A stretch of DNA of 64,000 nt from Pleurodeles waltl (GCF_031143425.1 NC_090443.1:1058268423-1058332422); one strand, 5' to 3'. Positions 46,970 to 57,989 are shown, counted from the first letter of the stretch. The notes: generated by a model from the sequence alone, not told the origin. Numbers and translations are program-made.

Positions 46970-47886
46970 GGGCCATATTTATACTTTTTGACGCAAAACT
47001 GCGCTAACGCAGTTTTGCGTCAAAAAAATTAGCGCCGGCTAACGACCATTCTGAAGCGCCATGCGGGTGCCGTATTTATTCAATGACGTTATCCGGCGTT
47101 AGCCGCCGGCGCTGCCTGGTGTGCGTGAAAAAAAACTACGTACACCAGGCAGCGCCGGCGTAGGGGAAAATGGCGTTTGGGCGTCCAAAAATGGGGCAAG
47201 TTAGGCTGAGGCAAAAATATCGCCTCAACCCGATTTGCGCCATTTTTTTACGACGCCCAACCCCCATTGAAATGACTCCTGTCTTAGCAAAGACAGGAGT
47301 CATGCCCCCTTGCCCAATGGCCATGCCCAGGGGACTTATGTCCCCTGGGCATGGTCATTGGGCATAGTGGCATGTAGGGGGGCACAAATCAGGCCCCCCT
47401 ATGCCACCATTTTTTTTTTTTAAAAAATACTTACCTGAACTTACCTTAATGTCCCTGGGGTGGGTCCCTCCATCCTTGGGTGTCCTCCTGGGGTGGGCAA
47501 GGGTGGCAGGGGGTGTCCCTGGGGGCAGGGGAGGGCACCTCTGGGCTCATTCTGAGCCCACAGGTCCCTTAACGCCTGCCCTGACCCAGGCGTTAAAATC
47601 CGGCGCTAATGCAGGTTTTTTTGACCCGCCCACTCCCCGGCGTCATTTTTGCCCGGGAGTATAAATACGACGCATATGCATCGGAGTCATTTTTTTAGAC
47701 GGGAACGCCAACCTTGCATATCATTAACGCAAGGAAGGTGTCCAAGCTAAAAAATTACGCAAACTCCATGAACTTTGGCGCTAGACGCGACGAACGCCAA
47801 AGTATAAATATGGAGTTAGTTTTGCGTCAAATTTGCGTCGAAAAAAACGACGCAAATTCGGCGCAAACGGAGTATAAATATGCCCC
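46970..47886. mobile_element. Fold-back MITE, copy B (917 bp), inside ERV pol
   Basis: Ends GGGCCATATTTATAC and GTATAAATATGCCCC, flanked by TTA at 46967-46969 and 47887-47889. ERV protease lies on one side and RT on the other, so this is a clean insertion. Its inner parts (AGACAGGAGTCATGCC, CCAGGGGACTTATGTCCC, GGCGCTGCCTGGTGTGCG) are those of copy A in the opposite orientation. Confidence 0.87.
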
Positions 47887-47893
47887 TTACTTT

Positions 47894-48110
47894 TTACACC
47901 CTATCGGGTGTGGAGACACTCATGCCCACAGTCTCTACTTGCAGATAGTCATCAGTTGCTTTCACCTCCATATGCTGTAGACGATCCTTGCAAACTATTG
48001 TGACTTCTGCTGCACTGTCTAGCAGCGCTAATGCCCACTTCTTGTTCTTTAGCAAAGACCTCTTCTTGAGTGGCATGTCGAATAGGAACTGCTGCCACTT
48101 TTTTTCTTTT
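47894..48110 (-). pseudogene. pro: ERV aspartic protease
   Basis: About 60-70 codons with the active-site motif LLDSAAEVTIV (about 48010), D-S-A rather than D-T-G, which several retroviral proteases use. It is preceded by a hydrophobic/basic stretch. The C-terminal part is cut by the MITE at 47886. It would have matured Gag and Pol. Confidence 0.6.
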
Positions 48111-48303
48111 TAAGTTGTGGTTTCTGTTGTGGAAGTTTCTCTTTTTTTAACTGAAACTTCAGATGAGCATTGGGAGTCCTTTCTCGGTTTCACGTTCTCG
48201 GTCCGCTGATCTGACCACCCACCTCTCTCACTGCATTTTTCTGGTGAGTCTTGAAAGGAACGAGGTTGGCGTGTATAAGTATACTGATATCTGTCAGGTG
48301 TTT

Positions 48304-48905
48304 TTATATTATCCCTATTTCTAAGGTTTTATCTATTTTGTGGGGTCTCTGTATGCTGAGGTTCTCCCCTTTTTTTCCTAGGTGTTTTTTTTTTTTGTTA
48401 TCCAAGCGTTTTTTAGAACCCTTATTGGATCTACCTTGTACTTGAGGCTGAGTTATTCTGGCTTCCAGACTATCTCGCCCTATACTGGAGTATGTTTCAG
48501 CCTTAATCTTTGGCAGCTCTCGGTCTTGATCCTGTACAGGAACGTTACTGTGCCACATGCGCACTGTTAGTGCAACTGCTTCCCCTTTAAGATTACTTAG
48601 TATGATTGAAGATACTGTAACAAAATTGCCCATCAACTGCATCCCCAAATCTAGGGCCGGTGCAGCCCCGTATTCATCTTGTATTTGTTTCAACACCTCC
48701 GGAAGATTGGCAAGCATTGGTGTACTGTGTGTGGTTGTGTAGAGCGCGTCAAATACTGTGCTCTCCTGCTCTGCTCTACTGATATTAGCTCTCTCTCTTG
48801 TTCTGCTCTCCTGAAGCTAGCGCACTCTGCTCTACGGCTCTGCACTCCTGAGGCTAGCTCTCGCTGCTCTTGTGCTGTGCTCTCCCAAGGCTAGCTCTCC
48901 CTCAT
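48304..48905 (-). pseudogene. gag: ERV gag, C-terminal part
   Basis: An open frame of 138 codons ending at 48304 with a helical part followed by a Lys/Arg-rich stretch (KKKKHLGKKGE), reasonable for a nucleic-acid-binding Gag tail. No CCHC knuckle is visible, which fits foamy-type Gag but is weak evidence. Upstream, 48720-48905 is an imperfect GCTAGCTCTC-type repeat. Truncated at 48905 by an LTR. Confidence 0.4.
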
Positions 48906-51900
48906 TGTAGGAGGCTGGACTGGCTTGTAGTGAGTACCAAGGGGTACTTGCACCTTGCACCAGGCCCAGTTATCCCTTATTAGTGTATAGGGTGTCTAGC
49001 AGCTTAGGCTGATAGATAATGGTAGCTTAGCAGAGCAGCTTAGGCTGAACTAGGAGACGTGTGAAGCTACTACAGTACCACTTAGTGTCATATGCACAAT
49101 ATCATAAGAAAACACAATACACAGTTATACTAAAAATAAAGGTACTTTATTTTTATGACAATATGCCAAAGTATCTCAGAGTGTACCCTCAGTGAGAGGA
49201 TAGCAAATATACACAAGATATATATACACAATAGCAAAAATATGCAGTATAGTCTTAGGCAACAGTGCAAACAATGTATAGTTACAATAGGATGCAATGG
49301 GGAAACATAGGGATAGGGGCAACACAAACCATATACTCCAAAAGTGGAATGCGAACCACGAATGGACCCCAAACCTATGTGACCTTGTAGAGGGTCGCTG
49401 GGACTATTAGAAAATAGTGAGAGTTAGAAAAATAACCCTCCCCAAGACCCTGAAAAGTGAGTGCAAAGTGCACTAAAGTTCCCCTAAGGACAAAGTAGTC
49501 GTGTTAGAGGAATAATGCAGGAAAGACACAAACCAGCAATGCAACAACTGTGGATTTCCAATCTAGGGTACCTGTGGAACAAGGGGACCAAGTCCAAAAG
49601 TCACAAGCAAGTCGGAGATGGGCAGATGCCCAGGAAATGCCAGCTGCGGGTGCAAAGAAGCTTCGACTGGACAGAAGAAGCTGAGGTTTCTGCAGGAACG
49701 AAAAGGGCTAGAGACTTTGTCTTTGGTGGACGGATCCCTCTTGCAGTGGAAAGTCGTGCAGAAGTGTTTTCCCGCTGAAAGAATGCCAACAAGCCTTGCT
49801 AGCTGCAAATCGTGTGTTTGGCGTTTTTGGACGCTGCTGGGGCCCAGGAGGGACCAGGAGGTCTCAAATTGGACCTGAAGAGAGAGGGGACATCGAGCAA
49901 GACAAAGAGCCCTCACTGAAGCAGGTAGCACCCGGAGAAGTGCCAGAAACAGGCACTACAAGGATGCGTGAAACGGTGCTCGCCGAAGTTGCACAAAGGA
50001 GTCCCACGTCGCCGGAGACCAACTTAGAAAGTCGTGCAATACAGGTTAGAGTGCCGTGGACCCAGGCTTAGCTGTGCACAAAGGATTTCCGCCGGAAGTG
50101 CACAGGGGCCGGAGTAGCTGCAAAGTTGCGGTTCCCAGCAATGCAGCCCAGCGAGGTGAGGCAAGGACTTACCTCCACCAAACTTGGACTGAAGAGTCAC
50201 TGGACTGTGGGGGTCACTTGGACAGAGTCGCTGGATTCGAGGGACCTCGCTCGTCGTGCTGAGAGGAGACCTAAGGGACCGGTAATGCAGCTTTTTGGTG
50301 CCTGCGGTTGCAGGGGGAAGATTCCGTCGACCCACGGGAGATTTCTTCGGAGCTTCTGGTGCAGAGAGGAGGCAGGCTACCCCCACAGCATGCACAAGCA
50401 GGAAAACAGTCGAGAAGGCGGCAGGATCAGCGTTACAGAGTTGCAGTAGTCGTCTTTGCTACTATGTTGCAGGTTTGCAGGCTTCCAGCGCGGTCAGCAG
50501 TCGATTCCTTATCAGAAGGTGAAGAGAGAGATGCAGAGGAACTCGGCTGAGCTCATGCATTCGTTATCTAAAGTTTCCCCAGAGACAGAGACCCTAAATA
50601 GCCAGAAAAGAGGGTTTGGCTACCTAGGAGAGAGGATAGGCTACTAACACCTGAAGGAGCCTATCAGCAGGAGTCTCTGACGTCACCTGGTGGCACTGGC
50701 CACTCAGAGCAGTCCAGTGTGTCAGCAGCACCTCTGTTTCCAAGATGGCAGAGGTCTGGAGCACACTGGAGGAGCTCTGGACACCTCCCAGGGGAGGTGC
50801 AGGTCAGGGGAGTGGTCACTCCCCTTTCCTTTGTCCAGTTTCGCGCCAGAGCAGGGGCTAAGGGGTCCCTGAACCGGTGTAGACTGGCTTATGCAGAATT
50901 GGGCACCTCTGTGCCCAACAAAGTATTTCCAGAGGCTGGGGGAGGCTACTCCTCCCCTGCCTTCACACCATTTTCCAAAGGGAGAGGGTGTCACACCCTC
51001 TCTCAGAGGAAGTTCTTTGTTCTGCCATCCTGGGCCAGGCCTGGCTGGACCCCAGGAGGGCAGCTGCCTGTCTGAGGGGTTGGCAGCAGCAGCAGCTGCA
51101 GTGAAACCCCAGGAAGGGCAGTTTGGCAGTACCAGGGTCTGTGCTACAGACCACTGGGATCATGGGATTGTGCCAACTATGCCAGGATGGCATAGAGGGG
51201 GCAATTCCATGATCATAGACATGTTACATGGCCATATTCGGAGTTACCATTGTGAAGCTACATATAGGTAGTGACCTATATGTAGTGCACGCGTGTAATG
51301 GTGTCCCCGCACTCACAAAGTTCAGGGAATTGGCTCTGAACAATGTGGGGGCACCTTGGCTAGTGCTAGGGTGCCCTCACACTAAGTAACTTTGCACCTA
51401 ACCTTTACCAGGTAAAGGTTAGACATATAGGTGACTTATAAGTTACTTAAGTGCAGTGTAAAATGGCTGTGAAATAACGTGGACGTTATTTCACTCAGGC
51501 TGCAGTGGCAGGCCTGTGTAAGAATTGTCAGAGCTCCCTATGGGTGGCAAAAGAAATGCTGCAGCCCATATGGATCTCCTGGAACCCCAATACCCTGGGT
51601 ACCTCAGTACCATATACTAGGGAATTATAAGGGTGTTCCAGTAAGCCAATGTAAATTGGTAAAAATGGTCACTAGCCTTTTAGTGACAATTTGGAAAGAA
51701 ATGAGAGAGCATAACCACTGAGGTTCTGATTAGCAGAGCCTCAGTGAGACAGTTAGTCACTACACAGGTAACACATTCAGGCACACTTATGAGCACTGGG
51801 GCCCTGGGTTACCAGGGTCCCAGTGACACATACAACTAAAACAACATATATACAGTGAAAAATGGGGGTAACATGCCAGGCAAGATGGTACTTTCCTACA
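48906..51900 (-). repeat. 3' LTR of Gmr1-like element 4
   Basis: On - it runs TGTAGGAAAGTACC (51900) to CCTCCTACA (48906), 2995 bp. The sequence just outside is CTCAT (48901-48905); the matching duplication would lie beyond 64000. The internal part of the same element resumes at 61155, because a younger element sits at 51907-61154. The CRE-like site (about 50678) and polyadenylation signal (49146-49151) are kept. Confidence 0.92.
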
Positions 51901-51999
51901 CAACCCTGTGAGAAGGTAGCCTCTTTCTAGCCTTGTTACCCCCACTTTTGGCCTGTTTGTGAGTGTATGTCAGGGTGTTTGTCACTGTTTTCACTGTCT

Positions 52000-52172
52000 C
52001 ACTGGGATCCTGATAGCCAGGCCTCAGTGCTCATAGTGAAAACACCATGTTTTCAGTATGGTTGTTATGTGTCACTGGGATCCTGCTGGTCAGGACCCCA
52101 GTGCTCATAGGTTTGTGGCCTATATGTATGTGTCACTGGGACCCTGTCACACAGGGCCCCAGTGCTCATAGG
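52000..52172 (+). repeat. Triplicated hairpin unit in U3 of element 3
   Basis: Three units of about 60-68 bp beginning CACTGGGATCCTG or CACTGGGACCCTG (about 52003, 52071, 52133) and closing with CAG.CC.CAGTGCTCATAG. Each start pairs with its end, so each can fold. The same array is in the 3' LTR at about 58106-58275. Elements 1 and 4 have only one such unit. Confidence 0.75.
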
Positions 52173-54804
52173 TGTGCATGTGTATGTTCCCTGTGTGGTG
52201 CCTAACTGTCTCACTGAGGCTCTGCTAACCAGAACCTCAGTGGTTATGCTCTCTCATTACTTTCAAATTGTCACTGACAGGCTAGTGACCATTTTTACCA
52301 ATTTACATTGGCTTACTGGAACACCCATATAATTCCCTAGTATATGGTACTGAGGTACCCAGGGTATTGGGGTTCCAGGAGATCCCTATGGGCTGCAGCA
52401 TTTCTTTTGCCACCCATAGGGAGCTCTGACAATTCTTACACAGGCCTGCCACTGCAGCCTGAGTGAAATAACGTCCACGTTATTTCACAGCCATTTTACA
52501 CTGCACTTAAGTAACTTATAAGTCACCTATATGTCTAACCTTTACCTGGTAAAGGTTAGGTGCAAAGTTACTTAGTGTGAGGGCACCCTGGCACTAGCCA
52601 AGGTGCCCCCACATTGTTCAGAGCCAATTCACTGAACTTTGTGAGTGCGGGGACACCATTACACGCGTGCACTACATATAGGTCACTACCTATATGTAGC
52701 TTCACCATGGTAACTCCGAATATGGCCATGTAACATGTCTATGATCATGGAATTGCCCCCTCTATGCCATCCTGGCATTGTTGGTACAATTCCATGATCC
52801 CAGTGGTCTGTAGCACAGACCCTGGTACTGCCAGACTGCCCTTCCTGGGGTTTCTCTGCAGCTGCTGCTGCTGCCAACCCCTCAGACAGGCATCTGCCCT
52901 CCTGGGGTCCAGCCAGGCCTGGCCCAGGATGGCAGAACAAAGAACTTTCTCTGAGAGAGGGTGTGACACCCTCTCCCTTTGGAAAATGGTGTGAAGGCAG
53001 GGGAGGAGTAGCCTCCCCCAGCCTCTGGAAATGCTTTGTTGGGCACAGATGTGCCCAATTCTGCATAAGCCAGTCTACACCGGTTCAGGGACCCCTTAGC
53101 CCCTGCTCTGGCGCGAAACTGGACAAAGGAAAGGGGAGTGACCACTCCCCTGACCTGCACCTCCCCTGGGAGGTGTCCAGAGCTCCTCCAGTGTGCTCCA
53201 GACCTCTGCCATCTTGGAAACAGAGGTGCTGCTGGCACACTGGACTGCTCTGAGTGGCCAGTGCCACCAGGTGACGTCAGAGACTCCTTGTGATAGGCTC
53301 CTTCAGGTGTTAGTAGCCTTTCCTCTCTCCTAGGTAGCCAAACCCTCTTTTCTGGCTATTTAGGGTCTCTGTCTCTGGGGAAACTTTAGATAACGAATGC
53401 ATGAGCTCAGCCGAGTTCCTCTGCATCTCCCTCTTCACCTTCTGATAAGGAATCGACCGCTGACCGCGCTGGAAGCCTGCAAACCTGCAACATAGTAGCA
53501 AAGACGACTACTGCAACTCTGTAACGCTGATCCTGCCGCCTTCTCGACTGTTTTCCTGCTTGTGCATGCTGTGGGGGTAGTCTGCCTCCTCCCTGCACCA
53601 GAAGCTCCGAAGAAATCTCCCGTGGGTCGACGGAATCTTCCCCCTGCAACCGCAGGCACCAAAAAGCTGCATCTCCGGTCCCTTGGGTCTCCTCTCAGCA
53701 CGACGAGCGAGGTCCCTCGAATCCAGCGACACCGTCCAAGTGACCCCCACAGTCCAGTGACTCTTCAGCCCAAGTTTGGTGGAGGTAAGTCCTTGCCTCA
53801 CCTCGCTGGGCTGCATTGCTGGGAACCGCGACTTTGCAAGCTTCTCCGGCCCCTGTGCACTTCCGGCGGAAATCCTGTGTGCACAGCCAAGCCTGGGTCC
53901 ACGGCACTCTAACCTGCATTGCACGACTTTCTAAGTTGGTCTCCGGCGACGTGGGACTCCTTTGTGCAACTTCGGCGAGCACCGTTTCACGCATCCTCGT
54001 AGTGCCTGTTTCTGGCACTTCTCCGGGTGCTACCTGCTTCAGTGAGGGCTCTTTGTCTTGCTCGACGTCCCCTCTCTCTGCAGGTCCAATTTGCGACCTT
54101 CTGGTCCCTCCTGGGCCCCAGCAGCGTCCAAAAACGCCAAACGCACGATTTGCGTGTAGCAAGGCTTGTTGGCGTCCATCCGGCGGGAAAACACTTCTGC
54201 ACGACTCTCCAAGGCGTGGGGGATCCATCCTCCAAAGGGGAAGTCTCTAGCCCTTGTCGTTCCTGCAGTATTCACAGTTCTTCAGCCTAGTAAGAGCTTC
54301 TTTGCACCAACCGCTGGCATTTCTTGGGCATCTGCCCATCTCCGAGCTGCTTGTGACTTTTGGACTTGGTCCCCTTGTTCCACAGGTACCTTCAGACAGG
54401 AATCCATCGTTGTTGCATTGCTGATTTGTGTTTTCCTTGCATTCTCCCTCTAACACGACTATTTTGTCCTTAGGGGAACTTTAGTGCACTTTGCACTCAC
54501 TTTTCAGGGTCTTGGGGAGGGTTATTTTCTAACTCTCACTATTTTCTAATAGTCCCAGCGACCCTCTACAAGGTCACATAGGTTTGGGGTCCATTCGTGG
54601 TTCGCATTCCACTTCTGGAGTATATGGTTTGTGTTGCCCCTATCCCTATGTTTCCCCATTGCATCCTATTGTAACTATACATTGTTTGCACTGTTTTCTA
54701 AGACTATACTGCATATTTTTGCTATTGTGTATATATATCTTGTGTATATTTCCTATCCTCTCTCTGAGGGTACACTCTAAGATACTTTGGCATATTGTCA
54801 TAAA

Positions 54805-54810
54805 AATAAA
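54805..54810 (+). terminator. Polyadenylation signal of element 3, 5' LTR
   Basis: AATAAA in the conserved ATAAAAATAAAGTACC context; the 3' LTR copy that would be used is at 60909-60914. Confidence 0.65.
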
Positions 54811-55050
54811 GTACCTTTATTTTTAGTATAACTGTGTATTGTGTTTTCTTATGATATTGTGCATATGACACTAAGTGGTACTGTAGTAGCTTCACACGTC
54901 TCCTAGTTCAGCCTAAGCTGCTCTGCTAAGCTACCATTATCTATCAGCCTAAGCTGCTAGACACCCTATACACTAATAAGGGATAACTGGGCCTGGTGCA
55001 AGGTGCAAGTACCCCTTGGTACTCACTACAAGCCAGTCCAGCCTCCTACA

Positions 55051-55071
55051 TTGGTTGTGCAGTGGTGGGAT
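55051..55071 (+). other. Putative primer-binding region of element 3
   Basis: TTGGTTGTGCAGTGGTGGGA directly after the LTR, one base different from element 1. The tRNA was not identified. Confidence 0.4.
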
Positions 55072-55321
55072 AAGTGCTTTGAGACTACTTACCACTCTTG
55101 TCATTGTACTTTTCATAAGAGAAAAATATACAAAACAAGGTCAGTGTATATACACATAGCCAAAAAGTTTTGCATTTCCTCTTTTCACTCTTTTCTAAGT
55201 GCTGAAAAGTACTTCTAAACTTTCAAAAAGTTCTTAAAAGTTTAAAAAGTTTTTTCTGTCTTTCCAAAAAGTTCTGAAAACTTTTTTTTCTCTTTGTCTA
55301 TCACTTTAACTCTCTCTAAAA

Positions 55322-57979
55322 ATGTCTGGCACAGGCCAAAAAGTTGAACTGTCCAAACTTGCATATGATCACCTTAGCTGGAAAGGAGCAAGGAGTCTCT
55401 GCATAGAGAGAGGTTTGAGTGTAGGGAAGAATCCTTCCTTAGAACTGTTAATTAATATGCTTAGAGTACAGGATAAGGCCATAAGTGCCCAATCTGTAGA
55501 AAAAGTAGCTAATGGTTCTCAATCTGATCCAGGGACTCCCCCAGGAAAAGGTTCAGGAAAGAAACTTCTCAGCCTGCCCATTACTAGACAGTCTAGCATA
55601 GTTGGTACAGAGGTTGAATCACATCATACTGATGATGTGCTCTCACATTATACTGGTAGCCAAGCTGTTAGGGTGCCCTCTGTAAGGGACAGGTCTCCTT
55701 CTGTTCATTCCCATCATACCTCTGTATCTAGAAATGTCCCTCCCACCCACCCTGATGACAGATTGTTGGAAAGGGAGCTCAATAGATTGAGAGTGGAGCA
55801 AACCAGACTGAAGCTCAAGAAGCAACAGCTGGATTTGGATAGACAGTCTTTAGAAATAGAGAGGGAAAGACAGAAAATGGGTTTAGATACCCATGGTGGC
55901 AGCAGCAGTATTCCCCATAGTCATCCTGCAAAAGAGCATGATTCCAGGAATCTGCATAAGATAGTTCCCCCTTACAAGGAGGGGGATGACATTAACAAGT
56001 GGTTTGCTGCACTTGAGAGGGCCTGTGCTGTACAGGATGTCCCTCAAAGACAGTGGGCTGCTATCCTATGGCTATCATTTACTGGAAAAGGTAGGGATAG
56101 GCTCCTTACTGTAAAAGAAAATGATGCTAACAATTTCCAAGTTCTTAAGAATGCACTCCTGGATGGTTATGGCTTAACCACTGAACAGTACAGGATCAAG
56201 TTCAGAGATACCAAAAAGGAGTCTTCACAAGACTGGGTTGATTTCATTGACCATTCAGTGAAGGCCTTGGAGGGGTGGTTACATGGCAGTAAAGTTACTG
56301 ATTATGAAAGCCTGTATAACACAATCCTGAGAGAGCATATACTTAATAATTGTGTGTCTGATTTGTTGCACCAGTACCTGGTAGACTCTGATCTGACCTC
56401 TCCCCAAGAATTGGGAAAGAAGGCAGACAAATGGGTCAGAACAAGGGTGAACAGAAAAGTTCATACAGGGGGTGACAAAGATGGCAATAAGAAGAAAGAT
56501 GGTGAAAAATCTCAAGATAAGCATGGGGATAAGGGTAAAACCAAAGATCCCACTTCAAATCTTAAACACTCTTCAGAGGGTGGGGATAAAACAAATTCTT
56601 CCTCTTCTTCCCAACCTGCACACATTAAAAAGCCTTGGTGCTTTGTGTGTAAAAACAGAGGCCATAGGCCAGGGGATAAGTCCTGTCCAGGTAAACCCCC
56701 TGAGCCTACCACCACTAATACATCAAGCTCTAGTGCCCCTAGCAGTAGTGGTACTAGTGGTGGGACTGCTGGCAACAGTCAAGCAAAGGGTGTAGTTGGG
56801 TTCACTTATGGGTCCATAGTGGAAACTGATGTAATCAGTCCCAAGACAGTTTCTGTCACACCTAGTGGCATTGGCCTTGCCACACTGGCTGCTTGTCCCC
56901 TTACAATGGATAAGTACAGGCAGACAGTTTCAATAAATGGTGTTGAGGCCTTGGCCTACAGGGACACAGGTGCCAGTTTCACTTTGGTGACTGAAAACCT
57001 AGTGCCTCCTGAACAACACATCATTGGACAACAGTATAAGATTATTGATGTCCATAACTCCACTAAGTTTCTTCCCTTAGCTATAATTCAGTTTAGTTGG
57101 GGTGGAGTTACTGGCCCTAAGCAGGTGGTGGTATCACCTAGCTTACCTGTAGACTGTCTCTTAGGTAATGACCTAGAGGCCTCAGGTTGGGCTGATGTAG
57201 AGTTTTATGCCCATGCAGCCATGCTGGGCATCCCTGAGGAATTGTTCCCTCTCATTTCAAGTCAAATGAAAAAGCAAAGGAGAGAAGGCCTGAAAACTCA
57301 GGATCCCTCTCCATCAACAGGTAAAAAGGGTATCACAGTATCCCCTAACCACCCTACCATTCAGGATACTATTCCTGTGGTGGGAGAAACCTCTCCTGGG
57401 GTGGCACCTGTTCCAAGGGAATCATCAGCTGGCAAAGCTGGACTCCCTGAGGTGGAAGTACCTCTCTGTGGGATAACTAACATTGGTGAGAAAAAGAGCA
57501 CCATTTTAGTTAACATGGAGCATCCCTCCAACCCTCCCAGAGAAACTTTAGTGCAGAAACTCTGCACTGCCTCACAACACTTAGGACAGCATCCCTGCCC
57601 TAGTGTGGAGCTGATAGGACAGCATCCCTGCCCTGCTCCAACCCAAGAGAAACAGCATCCCTGTTCTCTCTTCCAGCCATATGGGCAAAGTTTTTGCCCA
57701 GCTATGGCTTTTCTGAGACAGCATCCCTGTCTGGCATTTCCATCACTACAAATAGGTTCAGTGGACAATTCCCACTGCTCTAACCTAAAACTTACTGATA
57801 GAAACTCTGAAAATACATCTTCACATTGTTGCTTAGCTAAAAAACTTCAAACAGGGTGGTTTACATCCCCACAGGGAAGTAACCATATAGTGGATGATAA
57901 AGGGAGTAACCAGTCTATTGCAGAGCTACTCTCTACTTATCACCACTTAGACAATAAAGTCTCAACTGGCCAAGGTTAG
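55322..57979 (+). CDS. gag-pro: Gag-protease polyprotein with C-terminal 11-residue repeats (885 aa)
   Basis: The ATG at 55322 is in a good position after the leader and no stop interrupts the frame. Domains by approximate residue: N-terminal helical part 1-60; low-complexity Ser/His region to 145; coiled coil 150-188; capsid 207-376, whose 290-376 part (YRIKFRDT…KKADKW) resembles SCAN; zinc knuckle 438-455 with C-x2-C-x4-H-x6-C; aspartic protease with RDTGASFTLV near 547 and DCLLGNDLE near 611. Residues 620-750 are low complexity. Residues 755-809 hold five consecutive 11-residue repeats starting GQHPCP, GQHPCP, KQHPCS, GQSFCP, RQHPCL. The last residues (YHHLDNKVSTGQG) match the end of the pol of elements 1 and 4, so pol was removed or replaced between protease and this tail. 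Confidence 0.9.
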   Translation: MSGTGQKVELSKLAYDHLSWKGARSLCIERGLSVGKNPSLELLINMLRVQDKAISAQSVEKVANGSQSDPGTPPGKGSGKKLLSLPITRQSSIVGTEVESHHTDDVLSHYTGSQAVRVPSVRDRSPSVHSHHTSVSRNVPPTHPDDRLLERELNRLRVEQTRLKLKKQQLDLDRQSLEIERERQKMGLDTHGGSSSIPHSHPAKEHDSRNLHKIVPPYKEGDDINKWFAALERACAVQDVPQRQWAAILWLSFTGKGRDRLLTVKENDANNFQVLKNALLDGYGLTTEQYRIKFRDTKKESSQDWVDFIDHSVKALEGWLHGSKVTDYESLYNTILREHILNNCVSDLLHQYLVDSDLTSPQELGKKADKWVRTRVNRKVHTGGDKDGNKKKDGEKSQDKHGDKGKTKDPTSNLKHSSEGGDKTNSSSSSQPAHIKKPWCFVCKNRGHRPGDKSCPGKPPEPTTTNTSSSSAPSSSGTSGGTAGNSQAKGVVGFTYGSIVETDVISPKTVSVTPSGIGLATLAACPLTMDKYRQTVSINGVEALAYRDTGASFTLVTENLVPPEQHIIGQQYKIIDVHNSTKFLPLAIIQFSWGGVTGPKQVVVSPSLPVDCLLGNDLEASGWADVEFYAHAAMLGIPEELFPLISSQMKKQRREGLKTQDPSPSTGKKGITVSPNHPTIQDTIPVVGETSPGVAPVPRESSAGKAGLPEVEVPLCGITNIGEKKSTILVNMEHPSNPPRETLVQKLCTASQHLGQHPCPSVELIGQHPCPAPTQEKQHPCSLFQPYGQSFCPAMAFLRQHPCLAFPSLQIGSVDNSHCSNLKLTDRNSENTSSHCCLAKKLQTGWFTSPQGSNHIVDDKGSNQSIAELLSTYHHLDNKVSTGQG
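57584..57748 (+). repeat. Five 33-bp in-frame repeats in the gag-pro tail
   Basis: The word CAGCATCCCTG recurs with an exact 33-bp step starting at 57584; the fourth unit is diverged. Each encodes x-Q-H-P-C plus six variable residues. Confidence 0.92.
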
Positions 57980-57989
57980 CCTTATTGTC

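Larger units (their letters stand above)
40774..48905 (-). mobile_element. Decayed foamy-like (class III) endogenous retrovirus
   Basis: On - the order is gag C-terminal part, protease, RT, RNase H, integrase, env. Env is about 945 codons long, and the integrase is more like the spumavirus type than the gamma type: a VDSCSRF core, E-R-x-N after the last acidic residue, and an SH3-like end. The 5' part is cut off at 48905 by a Gmr1-like LTR. There are many stops and frame changes, a MITE between protease and RT, and a second MITE in the 3' flank. Foamy-like ERVs are known from newts (established knowledge); assignment here is by eye. Confidence 0.6.
51907..55050 (+). repeat. 5' LTR of element 3 (3144 bp)
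   Basis: TGTGAGAAGG to CCTCCTACA. The first roughly 290 bp differ from the LTRs of elements 1 and 4; the rest is over 90% alike by eye. It contains the CRE-like site (about 53273), donor 53785, acceptor 54385 and AATAAA 54805-54810. Confidence 0.95.

Noticed and set aside
52686..54456. Repeated open frames of 60-180 codons in the LTRs (also 49515-51271 and 58789-60559)
   Set aside because: They recur only because the LTR recurs; they occupy opposite strands and frames and show no domain or start context.
57361..57768. Cys-rich 135-codon frame antisense to the gag-pro repeats
   Set aside because: It is the mirror of the 33-bp repeats; no promoter or independent support.
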